Assembly (NCBI GenBank): GCA_033557835.1
Contig: JAWQRO010000095.1
Span: 1-58,902, forward strand
DNA: 58,902 nt
From: Helochares maculicollis
Taxonomy: Eukaryota > Arthropoda > Insecta > Coleoptera > Hydrophilidae
Direction: 5' to 3'
Shown: piece after piece, positions 1-13,466 of the stretch
Position numbering within the stretch: the first letter of the stretch is position 1
How the letters are laid out: each line of letters opens with the position of its first letter
Position numbers and translations under genes: made by a program
The notes under the pieces: generated by a model
Told to the model about the DNA's origin: nothing
Seen by the model: only the letters and a program-made list of their open reading frames with translations
Databases searched by the model: none

Positions 1-717
1 TCGACTTAATGCAGGATCTCATCGAGACACAGCAAAGTCATAGGAGCAGTCGTGGCAGCTTTTCAATGGGGAGATTATCAGCGGCCCACCCACAATCTAC
101 AATCACTTTAAACTATTTTATAACACCTCAAGACGCAATGAACGCATTAAAGTGTTTAAAAATAAGTCAAGAAATATACAGATATAAGAATAGTGTGAGA
201 GCAATTTGCTTGTATGTTTTTAGTTATAACAGTAGCATATATATACAATCGATATTTTTTGAAGTAGCAAGTAATCTGTAAACTACACAATTGAGAGAGA
301 TCTCGGCTAGCACGACTGTGAAACAAAGTTTCCGTCTAAAATTTGGCAAGTCGTAGCAATTCTGAGCGTATGTAGAAAAAAGAAAGTAAATGCATTTATC
401 CAAAATCACTTAGGCTCATTTATATCATGCATCGCAGTTTTCTGGTGAAAAACAATTGACTTTAAAATACATTTTGTGGAAGGAAGAGTAGAACAAGATT
501 AAATAACGTCATCAACTCCTTGTTAGTCTATTTAAAAACACTGCAAGGCCTCAGATAACCAAATACATCTTTCCGTTTTACTTTTTCAAAATATTATACT
601 GTCCCCTACACATTTTTTATGACTGTTCCGATATGTTTTCAAGCCTACAATAATATTTTCAAGCTAGTCAATTATCAAACATGTGCAAACCTATTTCATT
701 TGTTTTATGTCGTTGAA
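1..717. other. gene-free AT-rich DNA, probably intronic
   Basis: I see no coding signal here. The short open frames have no recognisable motif. By position it probably belongs to the long first intron of the engrailed-family gene whose first exon is at 18043-18928. Confidence 0.4.
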
Positions 718-1730
718 ATGTCTCTGCACAAAAAATAATAATTTGTGCTTGTTTATTACACTCGTTTAAAGTTGGCTCTAACGCAACTAAAGTTTCACGA
801 ATAGTTTGTACAGCATTTGGACAGAACGCAGTAGCTGATAGAACTACTCGTAGTTGGTTTAAAAAATTTGCTTTGGGTGATGAAACTCTGGAAGATGAAC
901 CACTCGACCAAGCGACTTCAGTAACGATGTTGTGAGGACAGCAATACAAACAAATTCTAAGCTAACATGTCAACAACTTGCTACAACAATTAATGTAATT
1001 GATGAAGCCATTAGAGTAGATCTTTATGAGCTAAGATAAATATGAAAGCTAAGTCGATGGGTGCAGCACAAATTAGCCCTCACCAATAAAATACAGTGAT
1101 TGACATTATGTTGCTCATTTCCCGATTCGATGCTGAGCCTGTTTCGAATCGAATTTTAACTTGCACTGAAAAATGGGTAACGTGTTCAAAGATGGAGAGG
1201 TCTCATTACTAGTGATCGTCAAATGAGCGAAAATCACAACGTTCGAAACCTCATTTAACACCTCATAACATTTTGTTATGTGTCTAGTGGACTTTTGTCG
1301 GAGCTATTCATCACGAGTACCTAAATGTAGAAGAAACCATCACAGATGATTTTTCTGCGCCCAACTTCAAACAGTTTAACGTAAACTATCCATAAAGCAG
1401 CCCGCTTTACCGACTACGAAAAGAGTTTTGTTCCTCCAAAATAACGCCTAACCTCATCTTGCAAAAGCTACCCAAAATATTGAACTTGAAATGGAAAAAC
1501 TATGACACATCCGCCTTATTCACCTGATCTGCCTCCATCCAATTATAACTTTATTTCTTTGGTTAGCCACATTAGAACTAAAAATTTAATAATGCAGATC
1601 ATGTAAATGATGAGATATTAAACTTTTTGCAAGCTTAAGCCCTTGATTTTTTTTATAAAAGTCGAATTTATAAGCTGCCAAATCGTTAACAGGAAGTCGT
1701 GGATCAAGACGAAATTTATTTTTACTGCCA
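718..1730 (+). mobile_element. mariner transposase relic 1 (nearly full length, dead)
   Basis: This is a decayed mariner-family (DD34D) transposase read on the plus strand through many stops and frameshifts. An ATG at 718 begins a typical N-terminal helix-turn-helix region, and the recognition helix reads SWFKKFALGDETLEDEP (about 850-905). Further on come RILTCTEKW (the TGDEKW-type block, about 1150), an HHEYLN segment (about 1310), LFLQNNA (the second catalytic block, about 1430) and PHLAKATQ. A C-terminal KLPN..QEVVDQ segment ends near 1725. The second catalytic Asp has become Asn (QNNA for QDNA). Terminal repeats are not clear by eye. It is probably inside the engrailed-family intron, antisense to that gene. 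It cannot encode an active enzyme. Confidence 0.85.
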
Positions 1731-4700
1731 ATACAGTTTTTTGCCAAACGAAAACGTATTTGATTACCTGATATGTGCACCTCATTAACTTTAGTTAGCA
1801 AATTTTGACTGTACTTAAAAAATTGATAATACCTTGATGATGTTGCTGGATATCGCGCGTTAAGACTACGAATTGTATAACCAATCTTGTGTAGCTTAAA
1901 CACAGGATGCGAAGATATCGTTTCAGCTGCAATTAAGAATAAACACATGTTTCAAATTCATTCATACAATTATCTAATTTTCACTTGATTGAAATGCTAC
2001 AATAAACAATTGTGGACAATTTGGCACTGAATTGTCTGCAAGTAGAGGTTTCATATCGGACTCGGCAACGACTCGTGCATAACAAACTACAATTGTGATA
2101 AATGGGTGGCCACAGACCGAAAACAACGTCAACAATAATTGATAAAGAGACAATTGTTACTTTGTAGCCATTGGAGACTCTATTTACATTCAACTAATCA
2201 GTGTCTACAAGATGTTAACTGAAGGCGTTCACTTCAATAGAATTCTACCATATTATCTAGCGAAGCTCATTAATTCCAACAGTCCATAAATCATATTTCC
2301 TTACTTATTTAAATTTATAACCAGATTCACGTTTAGCGCACCATCTTTTGATCGATGCTATCATTCCTAAATTCAAAATCCTCGCAAAGAGAAAAACACC
2401 GGTATTGTTACGCCTACGCGAAAAATGTTATAACCAGCATTCGTTCTGAGCATTCCAATCATTTATAAGCTTATTTTGCTTACAAATATTTAAATATTTA
2501 AACGACATCTAAGGAATGTTACAATATACGATTTTCATTGCCCGAAAGAATGGTAATTAAAACGTTTACTTTGTTGTCGTGTGCTCTGGGACTATTTACA
2601 TGGTAGTTTTGAAAACATTTTAGATAAGGTTTGCAAAAATGTCCGTTAAAAACGTTTCAATTTTTTATGCGCTACAGTTAAAATGCAGAATATTTCAGGG
2701 CAGCTCATGAATAATTCGCAAAACTGCTGCTGTACTAAGATTTTCTAATTTGATTAATGCCAGTCACCTATAAGATGTAGCAGCCAGGCAGCAAAAAATG
2801 GCAACGTTTTCTCCCGCTATTGCCGCGATTATTTAATATCCCCTTCCTCAGTACCTTTGCATTTCTATATAAACTACGTAATTCTAACGAGCTAGTAATT
2901 TACAGAGTACATTTTAACGTACTCTGGGGATGCTTTAAATCCCGCTAACGAGTTGCTGCTTTATCAAGACAAGAATCACCTCTCTGCCAGATCAGGCAAT
3001 TGCTTTGATTTAATTCAACTACTTCTAAATTACTATATAAGCACAATTTCAGTAGTTTCTACGGCTAAGAACTCTCTATTATTGTTAAGTATGCAGGTTT
3101 TTATCACCTCAGCCTTAATGATCTCTTCATTTTAATTCACCAGTTTATCTATTGACTCAATCTGTAGGTACAGGTGCACGCAGGATTGTCATTTCCCGAC
3201 ATACTGGTTGTTAACTTGATCATGTAGATGCGAAACAGACTCAAACGGACTTAATTTTTGTAATTGATGTTTTTGTATGTCAGTTCCAAAACGATCGCTT
3301 GTTGCACCAGTCTCAGCATGCCATAATGAAAAGCATTGCCTGTGGATGCTGTTGCCAGCATTGATAGTACAACTAAAAATTTTCCTCAAACATTATAATA
3401 TCATGCATTCATAATCAACTTTATCCAAATGATAGTTTTATAACCAACATAAAATCATAAATAATAATCGGATCATTAAATAAGTTAATAGCTGCCATTA
3501 TGAATTACCTAAAAGCGATATGGACTAATTTTAGTAACTAGGTTGGTCATTCTCTTTAATCAAACCACAATTTTACAAAGAATTTTCCATTATTAAGCCA
3601 ATTTAGTAAAAGTCAACTGCAGATCACATAGAAACCGCCTAACTGGAATTGCAAATCTGCAGTTCATAATTATATGTGTACAATCCTATAACCATAATTA
3701 ATAGAATTAAGTGTGTCTACATCGTAAACTAGCAATTAATCCAGAGATAAAGGTTAATAATATGCATTTAACGAGATAATAACTTTTGATTTAGATATCT
3801 GTCATCATCTTGAGTGATGCAATTAAACATTTGAATAATGTCGATAATTTATCGATACTGGAAATGCCTTTCCAGTGGATCAATTTAACTGCGACCTGAG
3901 ACCTGATAAATATGCAGAGCAGCAGGCTGCGCGTGTTTTCAGATGTTTCAAGATTGGCTCTGAAGGTGTTAAACGCTGCGGACGTTTATATTCGCTGTAA
4001 ATTTCGCTTTTATTATTCAGGATGACCTCTTCCGGGTGGTTTCCTTATTAAAATCCCATTTTATTTTTACAGCATGCTATATATTAATTTATTTCTGCAC
4101 TCTAAAATGCAACCGCATGAGCTCCCATATTTTAAATTAGACCGCCAATAAACTGGTACCCATATTATACAGAACGTTCAGTGGTACATAATGGAAATTT
4201 TGTGCTCAAAAAACTGAAAGCAAATGCAATATTTAGTGACGGTTGTAGCTGAAATTTTATCTGATTACTGATTACCAGCAAGTAATAGGTTCCTACATCA
4301 GAATTATACCGGAACATACACGTGGACAACAAATCGCCATTAAAATGTGACGTTATCTAAACAAAAATGGGTAAATAATAGTTGAAAATAAACCAAAACC
4401 TCAGAGTACCAATGTAAAAATTGGAAGTGTAGCGCGTACACGGTGATCTATATCGTCTGTAATTATTTTTTTCTAGAATTCGATATAATGAGCGGCTTGG
4501 AATTGCATTATAAACTTTTAATGGAGTAATTACCCTTGATTGTTGCTGATGTCTTTTGTTCTCCTTCTTTTTCATTGCTAGAGTTACAAATGAGCCTAGT
4601 CGGCAACGACATGCACCATAAACAAAGTATATAAAAAATAAAGAAATCCAAATGAAATTTGCATATTCATGAAGCAAGCAACACCGAGCAGAACACAACT

Positions 4701-6260
4701 TGGCCAAGATTAACTTGTCGCAAGCAGTGCTTCGCCCAACTCGTACTTCAGATTAATTAATCTATTTTATAATTAGCTTTTGCTGAAGAACAAATTAAAA
4801 TGCTGTATCAGAAAAATAACAGAGGTTTTGGCCCAGAGTTTTCACCTTTGGAACATATACTTTTAAAATAATATTGCAATAGAGTCAAGACGGAAATTGA
4901 TCCGCTATGTAACAGCAGAACATTTTTTAAGACGTGCCATTCTTCAAATTATATGCATTAAGTCATATTTAAAATAGCTGTATATGTCTTATCAGTGGTA
5001 AATATATTGTTATCGGTAAATATAGCTTCGTTCATGGAAGACATTGTATGCGTTGTCAAAGAGACCGCCGAAAAATTTTATTTATTTACATAACTAGCAA
5101 ATAATAGCTTAAAAATACTTAAACTTTGCAAAATTCAGCCGATAATTTCGAAAAAGAGCTTGTTTATATATTTTCGCTATCGAGTCTCTTCTTGCTGCCT
5201 TTGTCAATCTCCGAATAAGTTGACTTTGGTGAAAATGTTAATTTAGGGGAGCTTGCACATCATTGGTGTTTTCAAATTGTTATTCCTCAGAGAATATTCC
5301 ATGGGTGTGCTGAATAGTCGGATGGCGCTATGTTGATAAAATAGGGGGATGTGGTAAAGCTTCCTAGTCTGGCTGTCTTATTTTCTTCAAGATGATCTTG
5401 CTGCAGGGAACTTGGCATGATCGTGTTTTATTATACTACAACACAACTGCTTGATTGATGAAATTTCGCACGGATAGTACAGCAAATATAAATAGTATAA
5501 ATAGTATATCAGTATCAACTTTGGGAAAAAGTAGATACACTTTTTCAATATTAATAAGTAAAGGTGTTTGAAGTATGTTGTATCGCGTAATTCGTAATAA
5601 AATATATGTTTCCTTATTGTAGGGGTGCTAACTTTTACTTTGAATGTCCATATTCTGAAGTCTACATTTCTTTTATAAGTATAGTATTGTTACACACTGC
5701 TAATTACCACAATGTTTTATTCATATGTTTCATCCCTTCTTATTCAGACAATAATTGTACATTCATTATTTTAAAATCTGATCACTCAATTTTAATAAAT
5801 ATCTTTATTTATTTGAAATATATGTGTATATAGATTGTAATTCTAACTTTTTTATATGTTGTAATGCACATTCCTAAGATTTTGGTAATGTTAAAACTAT
5901 TCTGTATATTTACATGCATATTTATTACTTTTAGGTAATCTACATGAAGTTGTCATTGCTATTTTGTAATAAACCTGACTACTTTATACTTCTTTATTTC
6001 ATTATTCATGACCATGATCTTCTACTATAGACACTGTTTCCTATATTTTCCACGTAGTTTATGTTCTGTTATATCTGTTCTGGGTATGTAAAACATAAAA
6101 GACATCCCTCGTTACCTTGAGAAACTATCTTTTTTATTTCCTTGTAGGCGTGATTGAAATATTGTATAAGTCGGGATTTTACCTTACCTTACTCTCAGTA
6201 ACAGTTAAATGTTTTAATTTAAAAATACATGGTGCTCTAACTTGATTTTATTTCAATGAT
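1731..6260. other. gene-free AT-rich DNA, probably intronic
   Basis: No exon or RNA gene is recognisable. Several open frames of 60 to 120 codons occur, but none shows a domain, and one (1586-1948, minus) overlaps the tail of the mariner relic. Short homeodomain-type TAATTA/ATTA sequences are frequent, as expected from base composition alone. Confidence 0.4.
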
Positions 6261-6267
6261 CTAATTA

Positions 6268-7088
6268 ATGCAATTTGTGCCCACTTGTTTAATATTCTCC
6301 ACTCGTCAAAATCAATTATTATATTTCAGCTTAATATCAACTGGTTGTAAAACAGTAAATATACCAAAAGAGAGTTTTGAGTTCTTGATGCAAAAAAGCC
6401 AAACAATTACAAAAACGAGCTACTACGGTAGGTATAAACAATTTAAGTGCTACTGAATGACCAAATCAAATTTGGGAAAGGTGCTTCTAATTAAAATTTT
6501 TTCAAAAATCAAAACTGTGCTAACAAATGCAAAAATTATGATCAAAAATTTGAAAAACTCAAACAAGCTCTCCTTAGCAGAAATAATTATGAGATCAGCT
6601 GCTTACGTAATTGATATTTCGACATCTTTCCGAATTTTGAAAAATAGGCCTCAGGGTTTCAAGCAATATTAAACTACCTATCGCAGAAAATTATAAGAGA
6701 GATATAAGATTTTTAGTCAAAAGTATTTCCTGACAAAGATGAGATTCACATCCATGAAGACTTGTTACACTTAAGAAAACACAATCGAAGTTATCTGCTA
6801 TTTGATGAGGGATCACAAACTCTGTATAAACCAGACATTAATGGATTAGACTTGGTATTTTAATTCGATAGTCTACAACATAGAAGCTTGTCTAATAATA
6901 CCGATGATTTAATAGAAGCAGTAAAAACAATATTTGGTAGTATTACTTCAGAAATACTGGATGATAGGTTTCTGTGTGTTGAACAAATCATGTTGAGAGC
7001 AATGAAGAACGATGGGTTCAATAACTTTAAGCCCACGCACACAGGGAAAGAAAAGCTTCAGAAGTTAGAGCTTCTAAACAGAAGTTAA
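6268..7088 (+). pseudogene. decayed coding remnant, unrecognised
   Basis: Several plus-strand open segments follow each other with only a few stops between them (6268-6456, 6457-6672, then 6780-7088 in another frame). The translated pieces, for example NNTDDLIEAVKTIFGSITSE near 6898, look more protein-like than chance AT-rich translation. I could not assign a family. It may be a transposon-derived or processed-gene relic. The evidence is weak: open length and composition only. Confidence 0.25.
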
Positions 7089-7089
7089 A

Positions 7090-9920
7090 AATGTAGTAAT
7101 GAAATAATTAAAAATTGAGAAGCTATCTGGGACACACAAAATAATAATTACTCGTTGCATTAAATTTCACGTAATTTTGCTATATATTATTATAATTATA
7201 AAAATCCGGCAGTTGTTTGCTACACATATACGGGAATATTGGGCAGATTTATTCCTGCGTTTTTTACTCATTGTACCTCTGCTTAAATTTTTCTCCCAGT
7301 ACAATATCAAATTTGAAGTATTAACGTAACGATTTTAGTAAAAATAGTTCCAAAATAAAGAATCGTAAGTTTAAGTAAGTTTTGCGAAACTTTAGTCGTA
7401 AGTTAGGTAAAAAAATCAAAGAACATGTATGTGGAAATTTTTAGGGCACTTCTCTATTATAAAAAATAATAAAAGTAGCTAGAAAAACAACCTAAATATG
7501 AATACATAGCACGGTGTAATACAGAACCTTTGTTTTTTCCAAGTTATGTCTACAATAATGAACGTTTGAACTCTTTTCTTTACAAAGTGTGTACTTCATA
7601 GTATACGTACACTAATTCGCATTGCGGAAATGTCATTATCATCAATAATAAAAAGAGAGGAGAAGAGAAGGGTGACAAAGAGGCGGAATTATATGACATA
7701 AATACCATATTATTGCTTTAGGTCTAATTAAATAGTTTTATTATTTTAATACAATTTTATTTCAAGGTATAAATATAACAAAACACCATTTTTTAAGCTA
7801 AAGTTATGCAACAATCTGTTCCATTAAAGCCCTGCGCAATTTTTATTCAGTATTTCAACAAAATAACAAATATAAACCATCCCTACATGCAATTAATTTT
7901 AAACCACTCTCAGTATTCAACATGCTACATTTCATTCCGACGCTTGCACACTGAAAGTAATTCCACCCCTATGACCACCTACATATCTCTGAAAATTTAC
8001 GGGTTCTTCTGCATTGACCACTACATTCGTAATTTCCTGTGCACCAGGAACTAGAAACGCGTCCTTTTACCGTAAATATAAACGATAATGCATCCTAGCT
8101 GAAGGGTCGTAACTGCATAACCAAATGCGGCTTCTTGCGTACCATAAACAATGTGTCTAAACTAGAGTAATTTATGGTGAGTAATTTGCAGCTAAGAGGA
8201 AGGTGGAATAAATCTATTTCAGATTAAATTCAGTGTAAGCCGTGCGCCCGCCGTGTATCTAATTTTGCAATTACGGCAAGGGGAACTAGAGGAGTGAAAC
8301 GAGGTGTACACTAGCAATTAATAATTCAAATAATTGGTCTTTCCTTGCATAATCTACAACCAAGTACTTCTATCCACCTCCAGTTGTCCTGTTTGCGCTA
8401 AAATAAACACTAGAGACTGTCTCAAAAGTGAATTACTGGGCACACAGCAGAGCAGATAAACTTCTGCGCTACAACATTTACGCATTATCTCGGGTTTGGC
8501 TTTTAGTGTACACTTATGTTTCTTGCGCCTACTAGATAAATACTGCTGCAAAATAAAGCTGGCATTCTAGCATAAGAGCTTTACGAACAAGTGGCCTATC
8601 ACAAACTGTAGCCTGCGTTTTTATTTTTAACTTAAAACAATCTGCTTTTACCTACCAAAACTCTTTGGGTGTTAATCATGCAAACTTAGGGATTTATTTC
8701 TAATTTTCCACACGACTGAATAAAGAAGGCTATTTTTCCGAAAAAATCTAATTGGCCGTTTATTTGGGATGCAAGAAGTGTCGTGTTGTGCATTCCTTCA
8801 TCTCATATCTCCCATTATTTATAGAAGGCGCGAACGGAAATAGATACAAGAAATACTACACAGATAGGTGCTCTTCGTTAACGTACACATGTAAAAGTGT
8901 GTTGTGGGGCCCACCTCGTGACGGCAATAGCTCAGGAACTCACACAGTGCGCGGGTGACTCCAACAGGAGGAGAAATATCAAAGAGATGATGGATCGCCC
9001 GACGACAAATTTCATCATCGGGACTCTGATGCCTCACAAGTGTTTTAAAGCTTTTAATCTCTGAACTCGTTTATCATTTTATTCTAATTCTGTCCAAGTG
9101 TTCTATTTTTTACAATAAAATAGAATTTGCAGATTATCATCTTGTTGTTGTTGTTAAAGTCTACAAAGAATGAGATTTCATTATCAACGTCCTGCGTTTT
9201 TCAGTAATTCAATTTATTCTTTAGGAAGAGAAAATAACAATAACCAGTATTTAACTCTTTTAGTGCCAACGATAATATATTGATATAGTGAATATGTACC
9301 GAAAACGACGTTCAAAAGCTTCAGCACACGTGTGTGTTGCAGATGTTGGTAAATAAATGTTGTGATTTTTAGCTATTTTATTTCTCAACACGTGAGAATC
9401 CTACATAAACAAGATCAATTTCTACAATCCATAATCTTGTCAGAGCATTTTAAAAGTCGGTGATCGTAGCCAGTTACAATAGCTGAAATGACGGCGAATT
9501 TTGTTGCTATACTAAACATGGGAATTATCAGATGCCCAACAATGTTTTCTTGCTGGGCTTAAAATTCGAGATATTTGGATTGGAGGAGTGAACCCTTTTT
9601 TCCTAAATCGATTACTACTTACCAATCGGTTCTTTTACAAAGGTATACAACGATTACATACGAAGTGTCAAGATTAAATTTCACAAATAAATTAAGGAGA
9701 GTGAAAAAGTCTGCATAAAAGAGTAAACAGTCGTAGTCAAAATCCCAAGACCACCATATTAATTTAATGTGTTTTATATAGCAAAAAGAAAAAAGTTTAA
9801 AGAGTACCCACAGTCTGCCAAAACTGTAATAAAGGATTTCATAGTTTGTCTCTTTTATGCTTTAATATTGAAGTATTACTTCGAACAACTATTCAAAACT
9901 AATATTTAGGTAACTTCAAA
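7090..9920. other. noncoding DNA with a GC-richer block at 8750-9040
   Basis: No gene is recognisable. Most of the stretch is AT-rich, but about 8750-9040 is clearly richer in G and C and contains several palindromic or CG-containing words, such as GGGGCCCACC and GTGCGCGGGTG. In an engrailed-family intron such a block could be a control element, but nothing here proves that. Confidence 0.3.
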
Positions 9921-9926
9921 TTGTAG

Positions 9927-10699
9927 ATGAGCGTGGACCCTCATAAAAATTGGAAAAATAACTGCTCTCATGTATTAAGTTCCATTGATGACACTCAAAA
10001 CATACAAAACAATGCTGATTCATCAGCCACTTGTACAAAGAACATCAATCAATCTCAAACTAAGAAAATTTTATTTTATTGCAAAGTGCTCCGAATCATC
10101 AGGAAATGGAGTTCCTACCAAAATCTACCAAAAATGGACAAACCATTGCCCATCGTCTTAAAAATTACCTTTGAAAAATCAAGAAATAAAACCCAAGCGG
10201 GCAAACTTTGACAATTATAAGTATCACGAGGCTGCTAGGCAAAGAAAAAGCATTCTTATCGAGATGAGCAATATTATTAACCAACACCGATGAGACTGAA
10301 GATAGCTTCAAAGTAGATGACATTAGTAAAGCCAAAATAATATTGATGCCACATTACAAATCGCTTCTTAAGCAAGGTTCACCTACACGCAAAAACAATT
10401 GCCCCAACCGTTCCCAAAAATCCAATAAATCTTACGTTAAAGATACAACAACGAACCAAACGAACAGCCTCTTAAAATTGTTTCGCAATAGTAAAACTAT
10501 TGATCACACCACTATTAGCTCAAAGAAAAACGTTTCTCTTAACTCTTATCCCCCTCGTCTTCAATGGATAACTCATCTAATCCTTTGCAACTACAGATTT
10601 TCTGAGCTACAGTTACGTGATAGAGCTGTTTGTTATAAACTAGGCGTACGAAATGTCCACACAAGATTAAAAAAGCTGCTACCTCAAGATACTATTTAG
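9927..10699 (+). pseudogene. possible retroelement-derived reading frames, unassigned
   Basis: There are two neighbouring plus-strand open frames, 9927-10211 (94 codons) and 10343-10699 (118 codons), with a higher C content than their surroundings. The first ends in a basic segment containing PKMDKPLPIVLKITFEK, which resembles the RNA-binding end of LINE ORF1 proteins (for example R-x-P-R-P-I-L-V-K-F). The second is basic and Asn/Ser/Lys-rich with no domain I know. No reverse transcriptase was found next to them. The LINE link is inference from one short similarity. Confidence 0.25.
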
Positions 10700-11191
10700 T
10701 GGGATAACTACTGAAGTAATATTTCAACTTAGTGATAAGATGATATGTAATACGTTAACAAAACCATGTTTAACGCTATTGGCTCTTGATTTCGTTTAAT
10801 TATAGTAAAAACTCCACCAACATATCGATGTAAGCAACCAACTAAAATAGAAGTAGCTACGTAAAGCAGCCAATAATTTTTAATTGAAATAAACAACTCC
10901 AATGAGTATATATGAAATTGCAAAATTGATTTAACAAATTGCCTGATGGGCCTTTAACATGTTTTTATCTAGCCAAAGACGTGCATATAATAACCCAATA
11001 AATTCAACGAATTGCTTAATGTCGTTTCTATGTATAATATTCTGGCACGATTATCTTGTCAAATAAATCTAAGAGACTTGCACAAAACTAAACGAATTTA
11101 AATTCCTTACAGCAACTTTACACATTATATTAATATATTATAATGGTTTTGTAAATTTATTGCCATACCCTCGCTGTTTACAGGTCGGGAC

Positions 11192-11221
11192 AAATTTGTT
11201 ATTGTAAGCAATAACAAATTT
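11192..11221. repeat. perfect 13-bp inverted repeat with 4-nt loop
   Basis: The arms AAATTTGTTATTG (11192-11204) and CAATAACAAATTT (11209-11221) are exact reverse complements around the loop TAAG. Each arm contains a SOX-type ATTGTT/AACAAT-like core. It lies in a probable intron in a moderately GC-richer stretch (11160-11720). Confidence 0.8.
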
Positions 11222-13466
11222 ATATCAGGAAATTTAGTGCAGCCACACCGCATCCGTTTATCTAAAGCGAGTGCAGTAAAATCATTAACTTTGCAATCCC
11301 CGCTTCGACATCAAAATCGAAATTAGCATAAGCTTTTGATAATCGTGTAACAGCATAAAATGTATTCCTGCAGGCTTCTATTGAAAAATAAATCGTTTGC
11401 AATCGCAATAAATTTAATAATACATGCTATCTGGCAAAATATTTAACCCCCTATAATGGTTTGGATTAACCGCGAAGTCAACATAATTCCAGGGGATTTT
11501 CATCCCTAGATATACATGTTATAAGGATAGCCGACATGTGAATAGGAATCACACAGATGCTAGTTTGTAAACACATTATTCACTATGTATTGTCGGTAGT
11601 TTAGGATTAGCAACACTATTGCATTAAACGTACGTGTCGTCCTTTTATGCGAGACAGCCACCCAGGACTTCCTATTCTTTACCCTGGCAACCCCCTGTGC
11701 GGATATAACAGACATTTGTAATCAATGCGGTTTGGAAGCTTTTATTGAGTTATAAAACCGTTTTTGGTAATAATATTTCTTTGAGACAATAAATTGTTCC
11801 AAAGATCTCAAACAAACACAAACGATGAAAGAAACATCAAAGACAGAATTAAATCGTGAAAAAGGCAATTTGCAAAAATGTAATCGCAAACAAGATTTAT
11901 TGAACGAATACTGTTTAATTACATTGCGATCAGAGTAGGCCCAATGAATTAAGTGGAAATAAAAAATATACAATCTAATAACATACCATTAATTTTGTTG
12001 AGCAAACAATACGTTAGGTTAATGCCTAGAAAAATGATACTTTAATGAATTAGCTTACATAAAACTTAACTAGTCATTATTTGCAGCATAGACAGTTTTT
12101 ATGGGTCTTTCGGCCGCTATTGTGTAAAGCCGTTTCAATTCCGTTAGTTTGTAGAACGAGAGCGTCTTTATGTATGAGTACGATTTTGGCAATGTTTTCT
12201 TTATTGTTGCTAATTAAGTGAACATTCGTTGCATAAAATGGCTCATCTCTCCATTTTTATTATGTCATTTATTACTTTTACGAGATAGTTAATATAGCAT
12301 TTGATTATTTTTATTCAACATGTTAACTTTCCGGTAGGTGGGGCACCGACTAATTTCTGGCATTTTTATTTACTTTTAACGATGCTATTTAAAATGTTAA
12401 TTTCTTGTTTTTATAGTCGATCACGGGTGAAAACTCACTGTATAATCAACCAGACTGATTATTTTCGGCGTCCATTATTTTTTATGCTGCCATTATTAAT
12501 ATAGAATACACATATTTAATTCGTATTAAAAAATGATTATATTTTGAACGAATGAAAACTATAATTTATTTTCTCAAGGCTATTAACCAATACAAGAGGT
12601 CTTTTATTAATTAGATTGTTTAGATACCTGTGTGTTCTAATGCATTAGGGGCACTCCTATTTTTTAGCATTTTATTTATGGAGCGATATAACTATAAGTT
12701 TTGATTGTTGATTCAATTTGCTACTGGATATTAATAAGCTCTTAATTTGTTTCTTACTAATTAAGTATGCCATTAAAATTGATTTTCTCTTGCGGCATCA
12801 GTGAATTACAATTCTTCAATTCTATATTGCAGTTACGCAATATTTTCCCAAATTCAATCTATAGTTCAATGGGATAATTTGTTTTAAAAAACGCGAGGAA
12901 CTCGCGTCAACTAAAAGATTTTTATTCTTTACTCTAATCTCTAGAAATGAAATTCCAAAACATACATTCAGTGTTGTAAATGCAATCTTGAATTTGATAA
13001 ACTCATCACTTTTAAAGTGCGAAATATTTTAATCATAAATTATCAAAAATCATGCTGTACTCAAATCAATACAACACAATTTTCTAAAGAGTTGGAGAAA
13101 TATACAAGTATTATATACAATACTACATATATGAAATAAAGTTTTAGTCTTCTATGGAGCAACATAATTTATAGTAAAGAGATAGAGCGATAATGTAGCT
13201 AGAAAGCAACGGAAAAATATGTATGATTTGCACACAAGATTTAGATAACCGCGACATAAGTAAATATGCCGTACCAAACAATAAAAAATTTGCAAAATGC
13301 ACAATAGAGCGAAATATGTTATGCGAGTTACTCCAATTGTTATATTCTAAATAAAGCTAATAAGATTCCAATTTAATATTCTCAGGGTTATTATAAATAT
13401 GTTCATATATGAACTTTAAAATTAGCATTCATAATTAAACAAAAAATAAATGACACACATATCATT
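11222..13466. other. noncoding intronic DNA, candidate control region
   Basis: No coding signal was recognised. About 11222-11720 and 12090-12480 are less AT-rich than their flanks. The second contains ATGGC (the GCCAT core of Pho/YY1 sites) near 12238. From about 12500 to 13466 the sequence is plain AT-rich. Confidence 0.3.

Noticed and set aside
1586..1948. 120-codon minus-strand open frame
   Set aside because: Its first half lies opposite the C-terminal part of mariner relic 1 and it has no recognised domain.
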